Positions 43,240 through 54,340 of a DNA stretch of 64,000 nucleotides are shown here, in pieces. Below the pieces are notes generated by a model. The model was not told where the DNA came from, ran no database searches, and saw only the letters and a program-made list of their open reading frames with translations. Each line of letters opens with the position of its first letter. Position 1 is the stretch's first letter. The stretch covers positions 1 through 64,000 of the forward strand of contig JAYMGJ010000283.1 of NCBI GenBank assembly GCA_037178675.1, given 5' to 3'. The position numbers were made by a program, and so were the translations under genes. The stretch comes from Scleroderma bovista (lineage: Eukaryota; Basidiomycota; Agaricomycetes; Boletales; Sclerodermataceae).

Positions 43240-43800
43240 CAATTGATGGTCTCAGGAAAGGTCTATTCAGGCTGGAGAATGTTTCATTTATTCCAAAGCA
43301 ATCATCTAGAAACAGATTTATTCACCCTGGGGCAAGTTCTACTTATTGCAGATTAACCTGTGAGAAAAAGGTATATTTAGGCTGGAGATAGTTCCATTCA
43401 TATCATATTACTCACCTAGAAAAATGGTCCATTTAGGCTGGAGAAAGTTCCAGTCATACCCCATTCATTACCTAGAAAAATATCCATTTGAACTGGTAAA
43501 ATGGTCTAATTGGGCTGGAGAAAGTTCCAGTCATACCACATTCATCACCTAGAAAAAGGTCTATTTGCACTGGTGAAAGTTTGATCAATCACTGAAAAAA
43601 TGGTCTATTAAGGCTGGAGAAAGTTCCAGTCACACCAAATTAATCACCTGAAAAAGGTCTATTTGGTCTGGAGAAAGTCAAATTAATCACCCAGGAAAAG
43701 GTCTATTTAGGCTGGGGAAAACCCTATTTATTGTGAAATAATAATATATTATGGCTTAAATTATGGTCCATTTAGTGTGGAGAAAGTTCCATTTGGACCC
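43240..43800 (+). repeat. Degenerate tandem array, unit about 60-70 bp
   Basis: About eight to ten diverged units built on GGCTGGAGAAAGTTCCAGTC and ACCTAGAAAAAGGTCTATTT. The shared word GGAGAA suggests kinship with the neighbouring 21-bp array. Confidence 0.6.
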
Positions 43801-44025
43801 CAGACACTCCATGAAATTGACCCCCCAATCTATTAATCATGGAGAAATACTTTTCTCCAACCCCATATAATAAGGGTCCTGGAGAATATCCAGGTATAGT
43901 GCTGGAGAAAGTATTTTCTCCAGCACCCACCAGGAATACCCAACCCAGTAAGACCTCTTAGGTATATACGTCTGTAGAAATATATAAACCTAATAGGTCC
44001 TAAATGGGGGGTGACTGAAGTGTCT
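43801..44025. other. AT-rich spacer with a small perfect hairpin, no gene
   Basis: CTGGAGAAA and TTTCTCCAG (43902-43923) form a 9-bp stem with a GTAT loop. No coding frame is seen. Confidence 0.35.
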
Positions 44026-44457
44026 AAGCTCTCTGATGGTATAGTCATGCCTGATAGCTTCAGAAATGATGGAGCTATTCAAAATATTGGAATGCCAGCA
44101 CTGGGCACCTAAAAATGACATTTGGGCGCTAAAAATCATTTCTTCTCTTTCTCCTTCATTTCTCCATCAATTCTTTGGCTTCTTTGATCATTCTGGTATG
44201 GGAGTTGGACTGCAGATGTGTGCATTTCTTTCTCATACCATAATTGATGTTATTCCTTCAGTTTCTTCTGCTTCTTAGTGGTTCTTGTGCGAGGGATGAC
44301 TGCTGGACATTGGCATTCATATCTTGCATCAGGATAGTCTTCTTGTGTGATAGATGGCTACAATGAGGGTCCATCATGCTTATCCTTTGCATAAGGATCA
44401 TTCAATATAGGTGTTATCTTCCATGTTCACTGTACCAAACCTGTTTGGTGTGTGACA
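44026..44457 (-). mobile_element. R1 repeat fragment, copy R1-e (start end only)
   Basis: The first about 430 bp of R1 read on minus from 44457 (TGTCACACACCAAACAGG). It is strongly CpG-depleted compared with R1-b to R1-d. The rest is missing at 44026. It abuts the gag copy at 44458. Confidence 0.65.
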
Positions 44458-44575
44458 CCACACACACACTCCACTGATCCCCATGTCCTTTGGGAAGAGC
44501 TCCAGCGCATGCACTGTGGCCAGGGCTTTGCCATGTGCATGACCTTTTGTGGAAGGTTTAACATGATGACTAAGC

Positions 44576-44998
44576 TGTTGTAAATTAACCAGCATGCGTT
44601 ACTAGGTACTTAGGCATGTGACCACACAGCTTACATAAGCCCTTCGAGCGTACATACACAGTAGTATTTTCCTATTAGTCCCTCAGTAGCTTGACCATCT
44701 ACTGAGGGTAAGTAGTCCTACACATTCCTTTTACTCATACTAACTTGTACAGTAGACTACATCATAATGCATAATGTGAAATTAGCACCATCATCATAAG
44801 GGAATTGTAAGAAGCATTGTGGTACTAATTTCACATTATGCATTATGATGTAGTCTACTGTAGTAGTTTACTACAGGTACTACTCTAATACAGTAGCTTG
44901 ACCATCTACTGAGGTTTACTACAGGGTTACCAATTTCCTTTCTACAGCTTCTGTCCTCTAGGTCCACTGCAGCAACCCCCAACACACATTTTTCAAGA
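44576..44998 (+). repeat. Solo LTR of a Copia-2-like family, containing a MITE
   Basis: Starts TGTTGTAAATTAACC and ends TTTTTCAAGA, flanked by TAAGC at 44571-44575 and 44999-45003. It carries the same hairpin as the 5565 LTR (CCCTCAGTAG at 44680-44689, CTACTGAGGG at 44699-44708) and a second hairpin half near 44892. Without the MITE it is about 310 bp. Confidence 0.7.
44750..44860. mobile_element. 111-bp MITE with long terminal inverted repeats and TA duplication
   Basis: CAGTAGACTACATCATAATG at the left end is repeated inverted at the right end; the arms are about 40 bp with one mismatch. TA flanks both sides (44748-44749, 44861-44862). Removing it restores alignment to the LTR at 5565 (CTTGTA followed by GT). 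TA duplication suggests a Tc1/mariner-type source, but there is no transposase here. Confidence 0.7.
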
Positions 44999-45517
44999 TA
45001 AGCATGCTGATTAATTGATGGGCAGTTGGATAGCTGATGTCCAGCAAGCTGCATTCTGCCTGAAAGAAGTCAGATATATTGCTATGGATGAGGACAAGAT
45101 ACTCATCCTTACTCAAGACCTCCCCCTGTCCTATGACCCATTTATTATCTCCCTCAATGCCGCCATTGCCAATGGTAATACTGCTGATAATGCATCCATC
45201 TCACTTGAGGTTGTCAAGGCATGTTTACTAAATGAAGAATCACATCAGCACACCACCCATCTGGTAACAAGCCCTGACCCTGTCACCCTTGCTGTCACCA
45301 CTATCACTTTGAAGCCATGCCACCTGCTTCCACTGTGGAGAAAAAGGTCACTACCAGATCAATTGCCCAAAATGGAAAGCAGAAGAGAAGGGCATTGCTG
45401 CCACCATCTTCAAAGAAGAAGATCAGTCCTGGTGAAGACATGGGATATTTTTTCCTTTTGTTCTCATGTCTCCCTGTTTGCTTTTGTGCTTGCTGTCTTA
45501 TTTTGTTTGCAGGAGAG

Positions 45518-45713
45518 TGTTAGAATATATGGCCACTATGTGGCAAACTCACAAGACTATGATTAATAGTTATTAGTTTTGATATATTAACTGTTCTACC
45601 TACAAGATAAATAGTTCATAGTTGTACCCTGTATACCCATCATGTTTGAACCTGGTTCACACCCATCCACCCATTGTGGTCACCCCAATCGCCCCAGCCT
45701 GCAAATCCTAACA
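45518..45713 (+). repeat. 3' LTR of the decayed Copia-1 copy
   Basis: 196 bp, TGTTAGAATATATGG to ATCCTAACA, homologous to 3106-3295 with many CpG-to-TpG changes. Confidence 0.75.
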
Positions 45714-46600
45714 TCATCAGCCTGTCCCAGCTTTACAGGCCCTAACAGATTTTCTCATCCTCCAGCTGACCCTAGTTTTGCCATGTTTGTTACCTGTTGG
45801 CTGGTCCCACTTTTGCATTAAATGGCTGATTAGCAAATACCACTAGGAAACTGTAGTAGTTCTATCATAATACCATACACCAGCCAGTCCTGGTTTTTCC
45901 ATCTTGCTCAAATGTTGGCCTGACCTAGGTTTACAATGTTTTGGCCAGCACCAGCTAGTCCCACTTTTACAGGCAAATGTACATGTTGTATGTCCCACCT
46001 TTACAAGGGTCAGTGACTGAACTATGTGACATCTCTAGGTGCATATCTGCACATCAGAGCTTGTTTGACCAAGAGCTATGGAGCACAGCTATCCATGCAC
46101 ACTGAAGGTGCTCTACATCAGGAAAATGAATAGAATTTGATAGTACTTTATATACACTTATTTTCCCTTGTCACTTTAATAATTCCAATCATTATATATT
46201 GCACTTGTACTGGATTGACTGGAGTACCTGTCATTGTTGTGGAAGCCTGGGCCAGACTTGCCAAACTGGGCACTCAGCTAAGAAAAAGGACTGGTTTGCT
46301 GATGTGTTTTTAGTACACATGAAGCATCATAAAGAATGTCTAGTGACTAGACATCAAGAACTACTGAGAATTGTGGAGTTTATGTTTTTGTCAAAATCAA
46401 AAGGAGGCTGAAATGTCCTCATTTCCACTTTTATCTCTCTTGTAAACAATATCATTGTACTAGTACAAAAAGAGGTCACAGTATAGTCATGTCATGTAAA
46501 AGTGTAGCAGGTCCTTTAGATAAAACACATTGATATGGAAAACATTTATCTTTCAACCTAGACTACATGCCAGATTCATTGGTTAAAGGAATTTCTTTGC
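45714..46600. other. CpG-poor repetitive DNA, no gene recognised
   Basis: A degenerate motif CTxGTCCCACTTTTACAGGC recurs five or six times between 45720 and 46010. The rest is AT-rich without a convincing coding frame. Confidence 0.35.
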
Positions 46601-46658
46601 TAATTGGTAGATCATTAAATACATTAAGTAGGCTTGAAGAGGATCAACTTACACATAC

Positions 46659-46821
46659 GGTGGTTAAGAATGATTTCAGTGATGGCAGATGTCAAGGCAT
46701 CATGGTCATCACCATGCTGCTGAGTGACATATTCAAGTACATTGAGAACAGCAGCTTGGGTGCCAGATCTTTCATATTCCTTCACAGCAGTGTTGAGGGC
46801 ATTTCTGGTATCCACATTTTG
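46659..46821 (-). other. Candidate exon of an unknown gene
   Basis: 163 nt with a CTTCTTCAG acceptor before it and GTATGT after it on minus. It encodes NVDTRNALNTAVKEYERSG and a helical EYVTQQHGDDHDAL stretch. A possible upstream exon (SFMEL with a GTGAGC donor) lies near 46915. I recognise no family. Confidence 0.25.
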
Positions 46822-46914
46822 CTGAAGAAGAAAGTAGGTGTATTCAAAAATGAGGATACATCCTTTGAAATATTTAGGAAGCAGATAAAAGAAAGTGATC
46901 ATGCTCACCAGCTC

Positions 46915-47468
46915 CATGAATGATTGACTTATCCTTGGGGGAAACCATTGATGAAGGACACATTGATGGCATTCCAAGAGAATCAGTATCAAAATGGGGT
47001 GCATTCTGTGTATATCACAAGGCACATGAGCAAGGTTCCAATGAAATGAATTACACCTCACAATCTGAGAAAGAATCAGTGTCACATGTTGTGCAATATA
47101 CAGATTGGTGACACACCAAGTTCTGGAAGGATACTATACTTGGTAATATATCAGTGTAGGGAGATTGAATGGCTTACTTGCTAAATATTCACAAATGGTG
47201 AAAGGTGCAAGTGGGTCAAAGTTTTTATAAAGGAAATAATGCACAAACATCCTTAGAACACAATTATAAGTTTGGTTTCACTGTAGTTGTGTTCAAAAAG
47301 TTATAAACTTACTTGCTATTGAAGAAAGATGGAAGAAGAATATAAAATGTAAATGATTTGACATCAGGATCTGGAAAGAAATTACATGCATTCTTTGGAT
47401 AAAAAGAAAAAGATTGGGAGTAAGGCCAGTAAGAAAATCAATGGTAAACCTAAAATAAAATCACTCAC
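46915..47468. other. AT-rich spacer, nothing recognised
   Basis: No coding frame, repeat or RNA gene I can support, apart from the possible upstream exon at its left edge. Confidence 0.3.
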
Positions 47469-49905
47469 TTGCTGACAAGCCAACAAGACCAGAGTGGGAG
47501 TAAGAACAGTGAGAATGGACCCAGCTGGACCTGGCATCAAATCACTCACTCCCTGTCAAGCCAACAGGACCAGAGTGGGAGTGAGGACAGTGAGAAGGGA
47601 CCCAGCTGGACCTTGCATCAAATCACTTACAAGCTGTCACACCAACAGGTCCAGAGTGGGAGTGAGAAGATTGAGAAGGGATCCATCTGGACTTGGCAAA
47701 TCACTCACAATCTGTTAAGCCAACAGGACCAGAGTCAGAGTGGGGGTGAGGAGAGTGAGATGGGACTCATCTGGATCTGGCATGAAATCACTCACAAGCT
47801 GTCAAGCCAACAGGTCAAGAGTGGGAGTGAGGACAGTGAGAAGGGACTCAGCTGGACCTGGCATGAAATCACTCACTTTCTGTCAAGCCAACAGGACCAG
47901 AGTTGGAGTGAGGATGGTGAGAAGACACCCAGCTGGACCTGGCATGAATCACTCACTTCCTGTAAAGCCAACAGGACCAGCATGAAAGTGAGGACAGTGA
48001 GAAGGGACCCAGCTGGGCCTGGCATGAAATCACTCACTGCCTGTCAAGCCAACAGGACCAGAGTAGGAGTGAGGACAGTGAGAAGGGACCCAGCTGGACC
48101 TGGCATGAAATCACTCACTGGCTGTCAAGACAACAGGACCAGAATGGGAGTGAGGACAGTGAGCAGGGACCCAGCTGGACCTGTCATGAAATCACTCACT
48201 GTCTGTCAAGCCAACAGGACCAGAGTGGGAGGGTTGGTGATAAGGGACCCAGCTGGACCTGGTATGAAATCACTCACTGCCTATAAAGCCAACAGGACCA
48301 GAGTGGGAGTGAGGAAAGTGAGAAGGAACCCAGCTGGACCTGGCATCAAATCACTGACAATCTATTAAGCCAACAGAATCACAGTGATTGAGAGCAGTGA
48401 GAGGGGACCCAGCTGGACCTGGCATGAATCACTCACAAACTGTCAAGCCAACAGGACCAGAGTGGGGGTGAGGACAGTGAGAAGAGACCAAGCTGGACCT
48501 GGCATCAAATCACTCACTGCCTGTAAAGGCAACAGGACCAGAGTGGGAGTGAGGACATTGAGAATGGACCCAGCTGGACCTGGCATCAAATCACTCACTC
48601 CCTGTCAAACCAACAGGACCAAAGTGGGAGTGAAAACAGTGAGAAGGTACCCAGCTGGACCTGGCATCAAATAACTCACTTTCTGTCAAGCCAACATGAC
48701 CAGAGTGAGTGAGGATAGTGAGAAAGGATCCTGCTGGACCTGGCATGAAATCACTCACAAACTGTCAAGCCAACAGGACCAGAGTGGGAGTGAAGACAGT
48801 GAGAAGGCACCCAGCTGGACCTGGCATCAAACCACTCACTCCCTGTCAAGCCAACAGGACCAGAGTAGGAGTGAGTAGTAGGAGTGAGGACATTGAGAAG
48901 GGATCCAGCTGGACCTGGCACCAAATCACTCACTTTCTGTCAAGACAACAGGACCAGAGTGGGAGTGAAGACAGTGAGAAGGGACCCAGTGGGACCCATG
49001 AAATCACTCACTGGCTGTCAAGCCAACAGGACCAGAATGGGAATAAGGACAGTGAGCAGGGTCCCAGCTGGACCTGGCATGAAATCACTCACTTCCTGTA
49101 AAGCCAACAGGACCAGAGTGGGAGTGAGGAAGGTGAGAAGGGACCCAACTGTACCTGGCATGAAATCACTCACTGGCTGTCAAGTATGACCACAGTGAGA
49201 AGGGATCCAGCTGGATGTAGCATAAAAATGCTCACAAACTGTCAAGCACACAGGACCAGAGTGGGGGTGAGAATGGTGAGAAGGGACTATGCTGGATCTG
49301 GCATGAAATCACTCACTGTCTGTCAAGCCAACAGGACCAGAGTGGGAGTGAAGACAGTGAGAAGGCACCCAGCTGGACCTGGCATGACATCACTCACATA
49401 CTATCAAGCCAACAAGACCAGAGTGGGAGTGAGGACAGTGAGAAAGCACCCAGCTGGACCTGGCATCAAATCACTCACAAACTGTCAAGCCAACAGGCCC
49501 AGAGTGGGAGTGAGGACAGTGATAAGGGACCCAGCTGGACCTGACATCAAATTTCTCACAAACTGTCAAGCCAACAGGATCACAGTGAGAGTAAGGAAAG
49601 TGAGAAGGACCCAGCTGGACCTGGCAAATCACTCACATACTATCAAGCCAACAGAACCAGTGTTGGAGTAAGGGAAGTGAGAAGGGACCCAGCTGGACCT
49701 GGAATGAAATCACTCACTGCCTGTCAAGCCAACAGGTCCAGAGTGGGAGTGAAGACAGTGATAAGGGACCCAGCTGGACCTGGCATGAAAGCACTCACTG
49801 CCTGTAAAGCCAACAGGCCCAGAGTGGGAGTGAGGAAAGTGAGAATGGACCCAGCTGGACCTGGCATCAAATCACTCACAAACTATCAGGCCAACAGCCC
49901 AGCAG
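47469..49905 (+). repeat. 81-bp minisatellite, about 30 units
   Basis: The unit starts GCCAACAGGACCAGAGTGGG and contains ACCCAGCTGGACCTGGCAT; a few units carry short deletions. Since 81 is divisible by three, two plus-strand frames stay open over long stretches (27-residue repeats such as QQDQSGSEDSEKGPSWTWH). There is almost no CpG. It ends about 30 bp from the 3' end of the GTPase gene. Confidence 0.9.
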
Positions 49906-49932
49906 TAATAATGATCAGAGAACATCATTGAA

Positions 49933-51439
49933 TTATCTTATTCTTTCAAGTTTAATCACCTGTTGCTCCTGATTTTTATAATGCCAACACAAGGTCAATG
50001 CTTCCCTAACCTTATATGGCATCCAGCTCAATATGCCCAGTTCTATACCTCCTGGTTCAAATTCTCTTGGAAACATGTTTTTCTCCAATATGCTGTCACA
50101 TGGCAAAATGTTACTTAACAATAATATGTTGAGATTACTGCCTTGCCTTTTGACAGCATATTCAATGTTCAGATCAATGTTCACTTGCTGTGCTGATATT
50201 ACTAGTTTCTGAAGTTCCACCTCATCAAGAGCATCTGTTGTGCATCTCAGCAGTGGACCACAATCTGCACCCTCTTCATTCATACCTGCATTGACATGTC
50301 CAGGTCAAAATGAATATGATTCAAGGTTACTTCTAATGACTTACTGGCCATTTCCAAATAAGCCTTTGGAGGATGCTTGCAACCACTCAGCTGGCTTTCA
50401 ATTTTGGCCCTCAGCCCACTTAACATCTGTGCTGCCACTTCTCCAATTCTTGGCTTTGCCTCTCTTACTGTCAAGCCCTCATCTCTGAGTTGACTGAGAG
50501 CAGGCACCTTTAAGGCATCAGCCTTTGTCAATACAGCAATCACAGGCACTCCCCAATAATCATATCAAAATCATGATGACATAAATGGCAGAAGGTATTT
50601 ACCATTCCCAGTGTTGCATTCATTGAAGAACTTCTCTTCTGCAGCCACAATTGGCCTCTCATAATCAGCCATTGAGAAGCAATACCTACATCCCAATTAT
50701 GTTTAAGTTCTTAATTCCAAATATGGACTTACCAGATGACATGAATGCGCTTTCCCAACTCCATTGTGGCTGCCCGATGGGCCACAAAGTCCTTCATCAA
50801 GTTCAGCTCATTCACAGAGCCAGTCTCAAATCCTTGTGAATCATGAAAGATGAAGCCTTGGTTACTCTGAAAGATCAGTTCATCTTCAATGTTATGGAAC
50901 CCTCTCTGAACATAGTTCAGTGCTGATCATATCACCAGCCGAGCTCTATATCACCTCCAGGGACCCCTGTACAATTGCAGGATCAATCTGGAAATTGCCA
51001 CTGCACCGATCAGTAACTTGAAGGAATGTATGATATGGCAGGATGGGGTACTTGACCTTTTCACCGTTGGCATTGAAAACGTCCGGGAGCTCCGTAGTGT
51101 TGCAAACACGCTGCAAGAGTGTTGTTTTACCTGCATTTGATCTGCCGATGACGAGGATTCTGAAGTGACCTATGCGATCGAAGTGCTTTTTGACTTGTGC
51201 AGGATCCAAACGAACCCTCTCTTCGATTCTTGAAGAGATGTCAGGAGCCAGATGAACACTGTCTTCGGTCCTTGAGGAGATTTCAGGATCCGGATGAATC
51301 GTCTCTTCGTTGGTGCTTGGAGAGATGTCTGCCACCATGCCACCATCGATATTACCTTACGGTCGGTAAAGTTTAACGAATACTCACTCTTTTTCCTGCA
51401 CGGCAAAGCTGACAAAAATTTTCTGACAGAACGAGCCAT
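49933..51439 (-). CDS. P-loop GTPase of an Agaricomycete multi-copy family, 7 exons, 389 aa
   Basis: Exons on minus: 51388-51439, 51057-51328, 50955-50987, 50733-50905, 50603-50685, 50345-50548, 49933-50285. Every intron is GT-AG (47-69 nt) and the CDS is 1170 nt. G1/P-loop at residues 79-87 (GRSNAGKTT), G3 at 141-144 (DSQG) and G4 at 212-215 (TKAD) are present. The N-terminal part has an imperfect repeat (EISSRTED and DISSRIEE). It probably hydrolyses GTP; the family role is unknown to me. It looks intact. The last exon past EYAVK is less like the family and ends next to the 81-bp array. Confidence 0.82.
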
Positions 51440-51805
51440 TCCGCGATAATTGGCCTACTGAAGAATTGTACGACGGAGGAGTTGTGGAACGAGTCGAGGC
51501 AGACAGTGCTGTGGTTAGAGCACAAGGAGGAAATGCCGCACGGACGACATGAGGCGATATCAGAGCGCTTATCACTGGTAGGTGGCTGAAAAATGGCCCG
51601 TCACCCGATCGGGTAACACCACAGGTCATAGTACGGACTGAAAAAGTGTCAACCTCTGCTGCAGCTGATAACTCATGGGGTGACTTTGATAAAACAGTAG
51701 GTGCCACACAACTATCTAATAGAGTCAATGCAGAGCTTAGGCTGTCGGCGGATCACTGGGGAAAATTCGCTGATAAGGTCGCTTTCTGGATCCAACCATC
51801 AGAAC
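51440..51805. other. Intergenic region upstream of the GTPase, no gene seen
   Basis: It lies between the GTPase start and the 3' end of the urease pseudogene. I see no clear TATA box and no coding frame with family resemblance. Confidence 0.3.
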
Positions 51806-53960
51806 TCAGAAAAAGTTATACTCCCTCGCGGGCAAAACCTCCCGCGCCGGCTCCACGTCCGCAAGCACCCCATCCGCAGACCTCGTAGCTCTCAGGATCG
51901 ACCGACATCTCGGGCATTGTTCCACTGCATGTCCTTCTTAGTTACCGCCCAACAGCCCGTGACGGGTGCCGTGTTCTTTGACAGGCCGTACAGCGCCTGC
52001 AATGTTCTTGTCGAACGCCTGTTTGGAGACGAAAGCGTACAAATTGCGTGTGGCCGATCCAGGTAGGGAGCCCCACATTGGACGACCATAGGCAGGCTGG
52101 ACGGTGGGGATGAAGGCGTTGGTGTCACCCATCTGAGACAGGAGGAAGTGAGTGACTACATGCACATGAGTACATGTGGATAAAGGAAATGGATATGGTC
52201 AGTGTACATCATACCCTTCGTCGGATCCACGCTCACACCCGCCCGTAATACACGACACCAGGGTGACAAATGAGAAGAGGTAGCTCCTTCGAAAGGTGCA
52301 GGCAGCTTCAAAGGAAATAACAAACGCACCTGTGCCCATACGATGACGCCAGGTTTGAGGACCATCTCTGGTTTCGCACTGAAGTCTTCAGGTTTCCACA
52401 GGACGAGATCTGCGAGCTTGCCTACTTTGACTGAGCCGACGTACGTGCTGATGCCGTGCGTGATAGCGTTGACGTATACATGTTAAGTCTAATGCATCCG
52501 GCCACCAAGAAACGAATAAATGAACAACTCACGGATTAATCATATACTTGGCAATGTACCTCTTCACTCTCCCATTATCGCGCTCTGCCAAGTCACCAAG
52601 ATCCTCCAGCGGTCCCCTACACATCTTCACTTTGCTCGCAGTGCACCACGTCCGCGCGACGGCCTCCCCGACACGACCCATCGCCTGTGAGTCCGAGCTA
52701 ATTATCGATATCGCGTCGGTGTTGTGAAGCACGTCCTCTGCTGCAATTATCTCGGCGCGCGCGAATCGGCGAAGGCGAGGTCTTCCGGGATGGTCTTGTC
52801 CAGATGGTGGCAGCCCATGAGCATCTTTTCGACGGAAATGAGGATGGGGATGGGTTAGTGCAGGGTACACAGCGCTTACATCGTGGTGCTCGTCAAGGGT
52901 GTTGGTAGCGTAAGGGCGGGTGGGATTTTGTAGGGGATGGGAGAACCCTCTCAAGGCCACAGACGACGATGATATCAGACGCGTGACCACCACCTGATGT
53001 TTACATAAGTCAGAAATGATGACCATGCAATTGAAGTATGCACCCACCGGCACCCTCCGTGTGGTAAGTACGATGGATGGTACGTCTTGAGATCTTGAGA
53101 CATAATAAAGTAGAAGGCACGACGACACACTCTACGAACCCACTCTCGTTGAGTGTATCCGTGTGGATATTTACCTGTTAGCATGCTTAAAATTCGGTCG
53201 ATACGACGACAATGATCAAAAGAGGGACAGGTCCGAGCACGGCAACCAACGCAACGACGTGCACGTCGAGTCCATTTATATTCAGCATATGCTGGCTGCG
53301 ACAGATAGTCTACCGATCAATTTTGCGTTTACGGGAAAGGGAAATGACTCGGAAATGGCGGCGATGAAAGAGGTCATTGAAGCTGGTGCGGCGGGCTTGA
53401 AGTTGCATGAGGATTCGGGGAGCCACCTGCTGCGATCTCGAAATGTTTGGATGTGGCGAATATGTACGATGTACAGGTGGGCGCGTTGTGTTGTCGGATC
53501 GAGGGCTTCGGGGGAAAGCTGTGGACAAATGCAGTGGACATCTGCGTCGATGGCACCTGCGGTGATAATTAACTTTTCGCCGGCGATGACCTCAGTGGAG
53601 ACGCCTATGACCACGCAGGGATCATGACGCAGTCCATATCATCCGGGTTACTAGCTTTTCCGATGCTGAAGATGATACCGTCCCGAACGCCAATGTCTGC
53701 CTGCGGTAGGCCATCAAGTGTGCTGTGTGAAGAATGAAGGAGTATGCGCGCCTTATAGATTCCGGTGCAGTCCAGACGGCATTGGTGATGACGAGATCGA
53801 GGGCTCCTTTGTAGTCCTTCGAGTCCTTAGAGCTCCATCCAGTCGCCTGGCCCATACTATCTCGGATGGTTTTACGGACTATGAACACCATGGCAGGGAA
53901 GGACACACCACTTCAAATTACCTCCACCAAACTTGTCCTCGTCACAGGCTGTTGTCAAGC
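51806..53960 (-). pseudogene. Urease (alpha region) pseudogene with an internal inversion
   Basis: Parts in order on minus: DEDKFGGGNL and RKTIRDSMGQATG near 53870-53940, [29 protein letters not shown] near 53590, [13 protein letters not shown], then (after the inverted block at about 53177-53485) [79 protein letters not shown] and a C-terminal LPAREYNFF ending at 51806. Urease hydrolyses urea to ammonia and CO2 at a dinuclear nickel site. The nickel-ligand pair HVH reads DVH here. Several frameshifts and the inversion make it dead. The N-terminal half is absent. Confidence 0.82.
53177..53485 (+). other. Inverted block inside the urease pseudogene
   Basis: This about 0.3-kb block codes on plus for the piece of urease missing from the minus-strand order: a TTMI...[18 protein letters not shown] part, then [29 protein letters not shown] and (shifted) [12 protein letters not shown]. 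The flanking minus-strand parts are exactly those before and after it. Confidence 0.78.
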
Positions 53961-53961
53961 C

Positions 53962-54110
53962 CTGAGGGGCCCGCCCATCATTTCCATGAGCTATACATGG
54001 GTAGTAGAGACGAAGGTACAATTTCGACGGTCCATGTTCGTATACTTGTATCGTCCGATGCGGAAGCAAGGTACGTCCTGTCACAGGTTGTGACGTTGGC
54101 ATTGTCTCGG
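53962..54110 (-). pseudogene. WD40-repeat fragment
   Basis: On minus: NVTTCDRTYLASASDDTSIR followed by TWTVEI, the end of a WD40 blade. It lies between the Harbinger element and the urease pseudogene. I see no further blades beyond either side. Confidence 0.4.
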
Positions 54111-54114
54111 AATT

Positions 54115-54265
54115 CAAAGCTGGTTTTCGCGAGCGGTTTTGGAGTGGTTTTGGACCTGGTTTTGGGATCGGTTTTGGATGAGTTTTGTGAACGCGAAAAC
54201 CACAGTTTTGGTGTGACACCCCCGGTTTTCACTGGTTTTCGCCGGTTTTGGAATTGTCGCGTCAG
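54115..54265 (+). repeat. Left terminal inverted repeat and subterminal motifs of the Harbinger element
   Basis: About 40 bp match the right end inverted. GGTTTTGG or GGTTTTCG then recurs about eight times up to 54254, probable binding sites of the transposon proteins. Confidence 0.7.
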
Positions 54266-54340
54266 ACGGCTGAGTTTCAATTCTCACCAGTAATCCAGTG
54301 TGTCGTGTAGAATAACAGAGATTTCGTGCAATAACCACTG

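Larger units (their letters stand above)
44458..45517 (+). pseudogene. Second, heavily decayed Copia-1 gag copy, split by a solo LTR
   Basis: Homologous to 2490-3100 and joined across the solo LTR at 44576-44998 (TAAGC duplication). It keeps GSWIADVQQAAFCLKEV and the linker ISLEVVKACLLNEES. The zinc-knuckle region is shifted out of frame. Nearly every CpG of the first copy appears here as TpG or CpA. The 5' third is missing, cut by R1-e. Confidence 0.75.

Noticed and set aside
42754..43356. 200-aa and antisense frames over the 21-bp array as genes
   Set aside because: A stop-free unit with a length divisible by three keeps several frames open by chance; no flanking gene structure was seen.
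42817..49905. Tandem arrays as CRISPR
   Set aside because: The units are contiguous without unique spacers, unit lengths are 21 and 81 bp, and the surroundings are eukaryotic.
53282..53614. 110-codon minus frame over the urease inversion as one protein
   Set aside because: Only its first half is urease in the minus sense; the second half is antisense to the inverted block.
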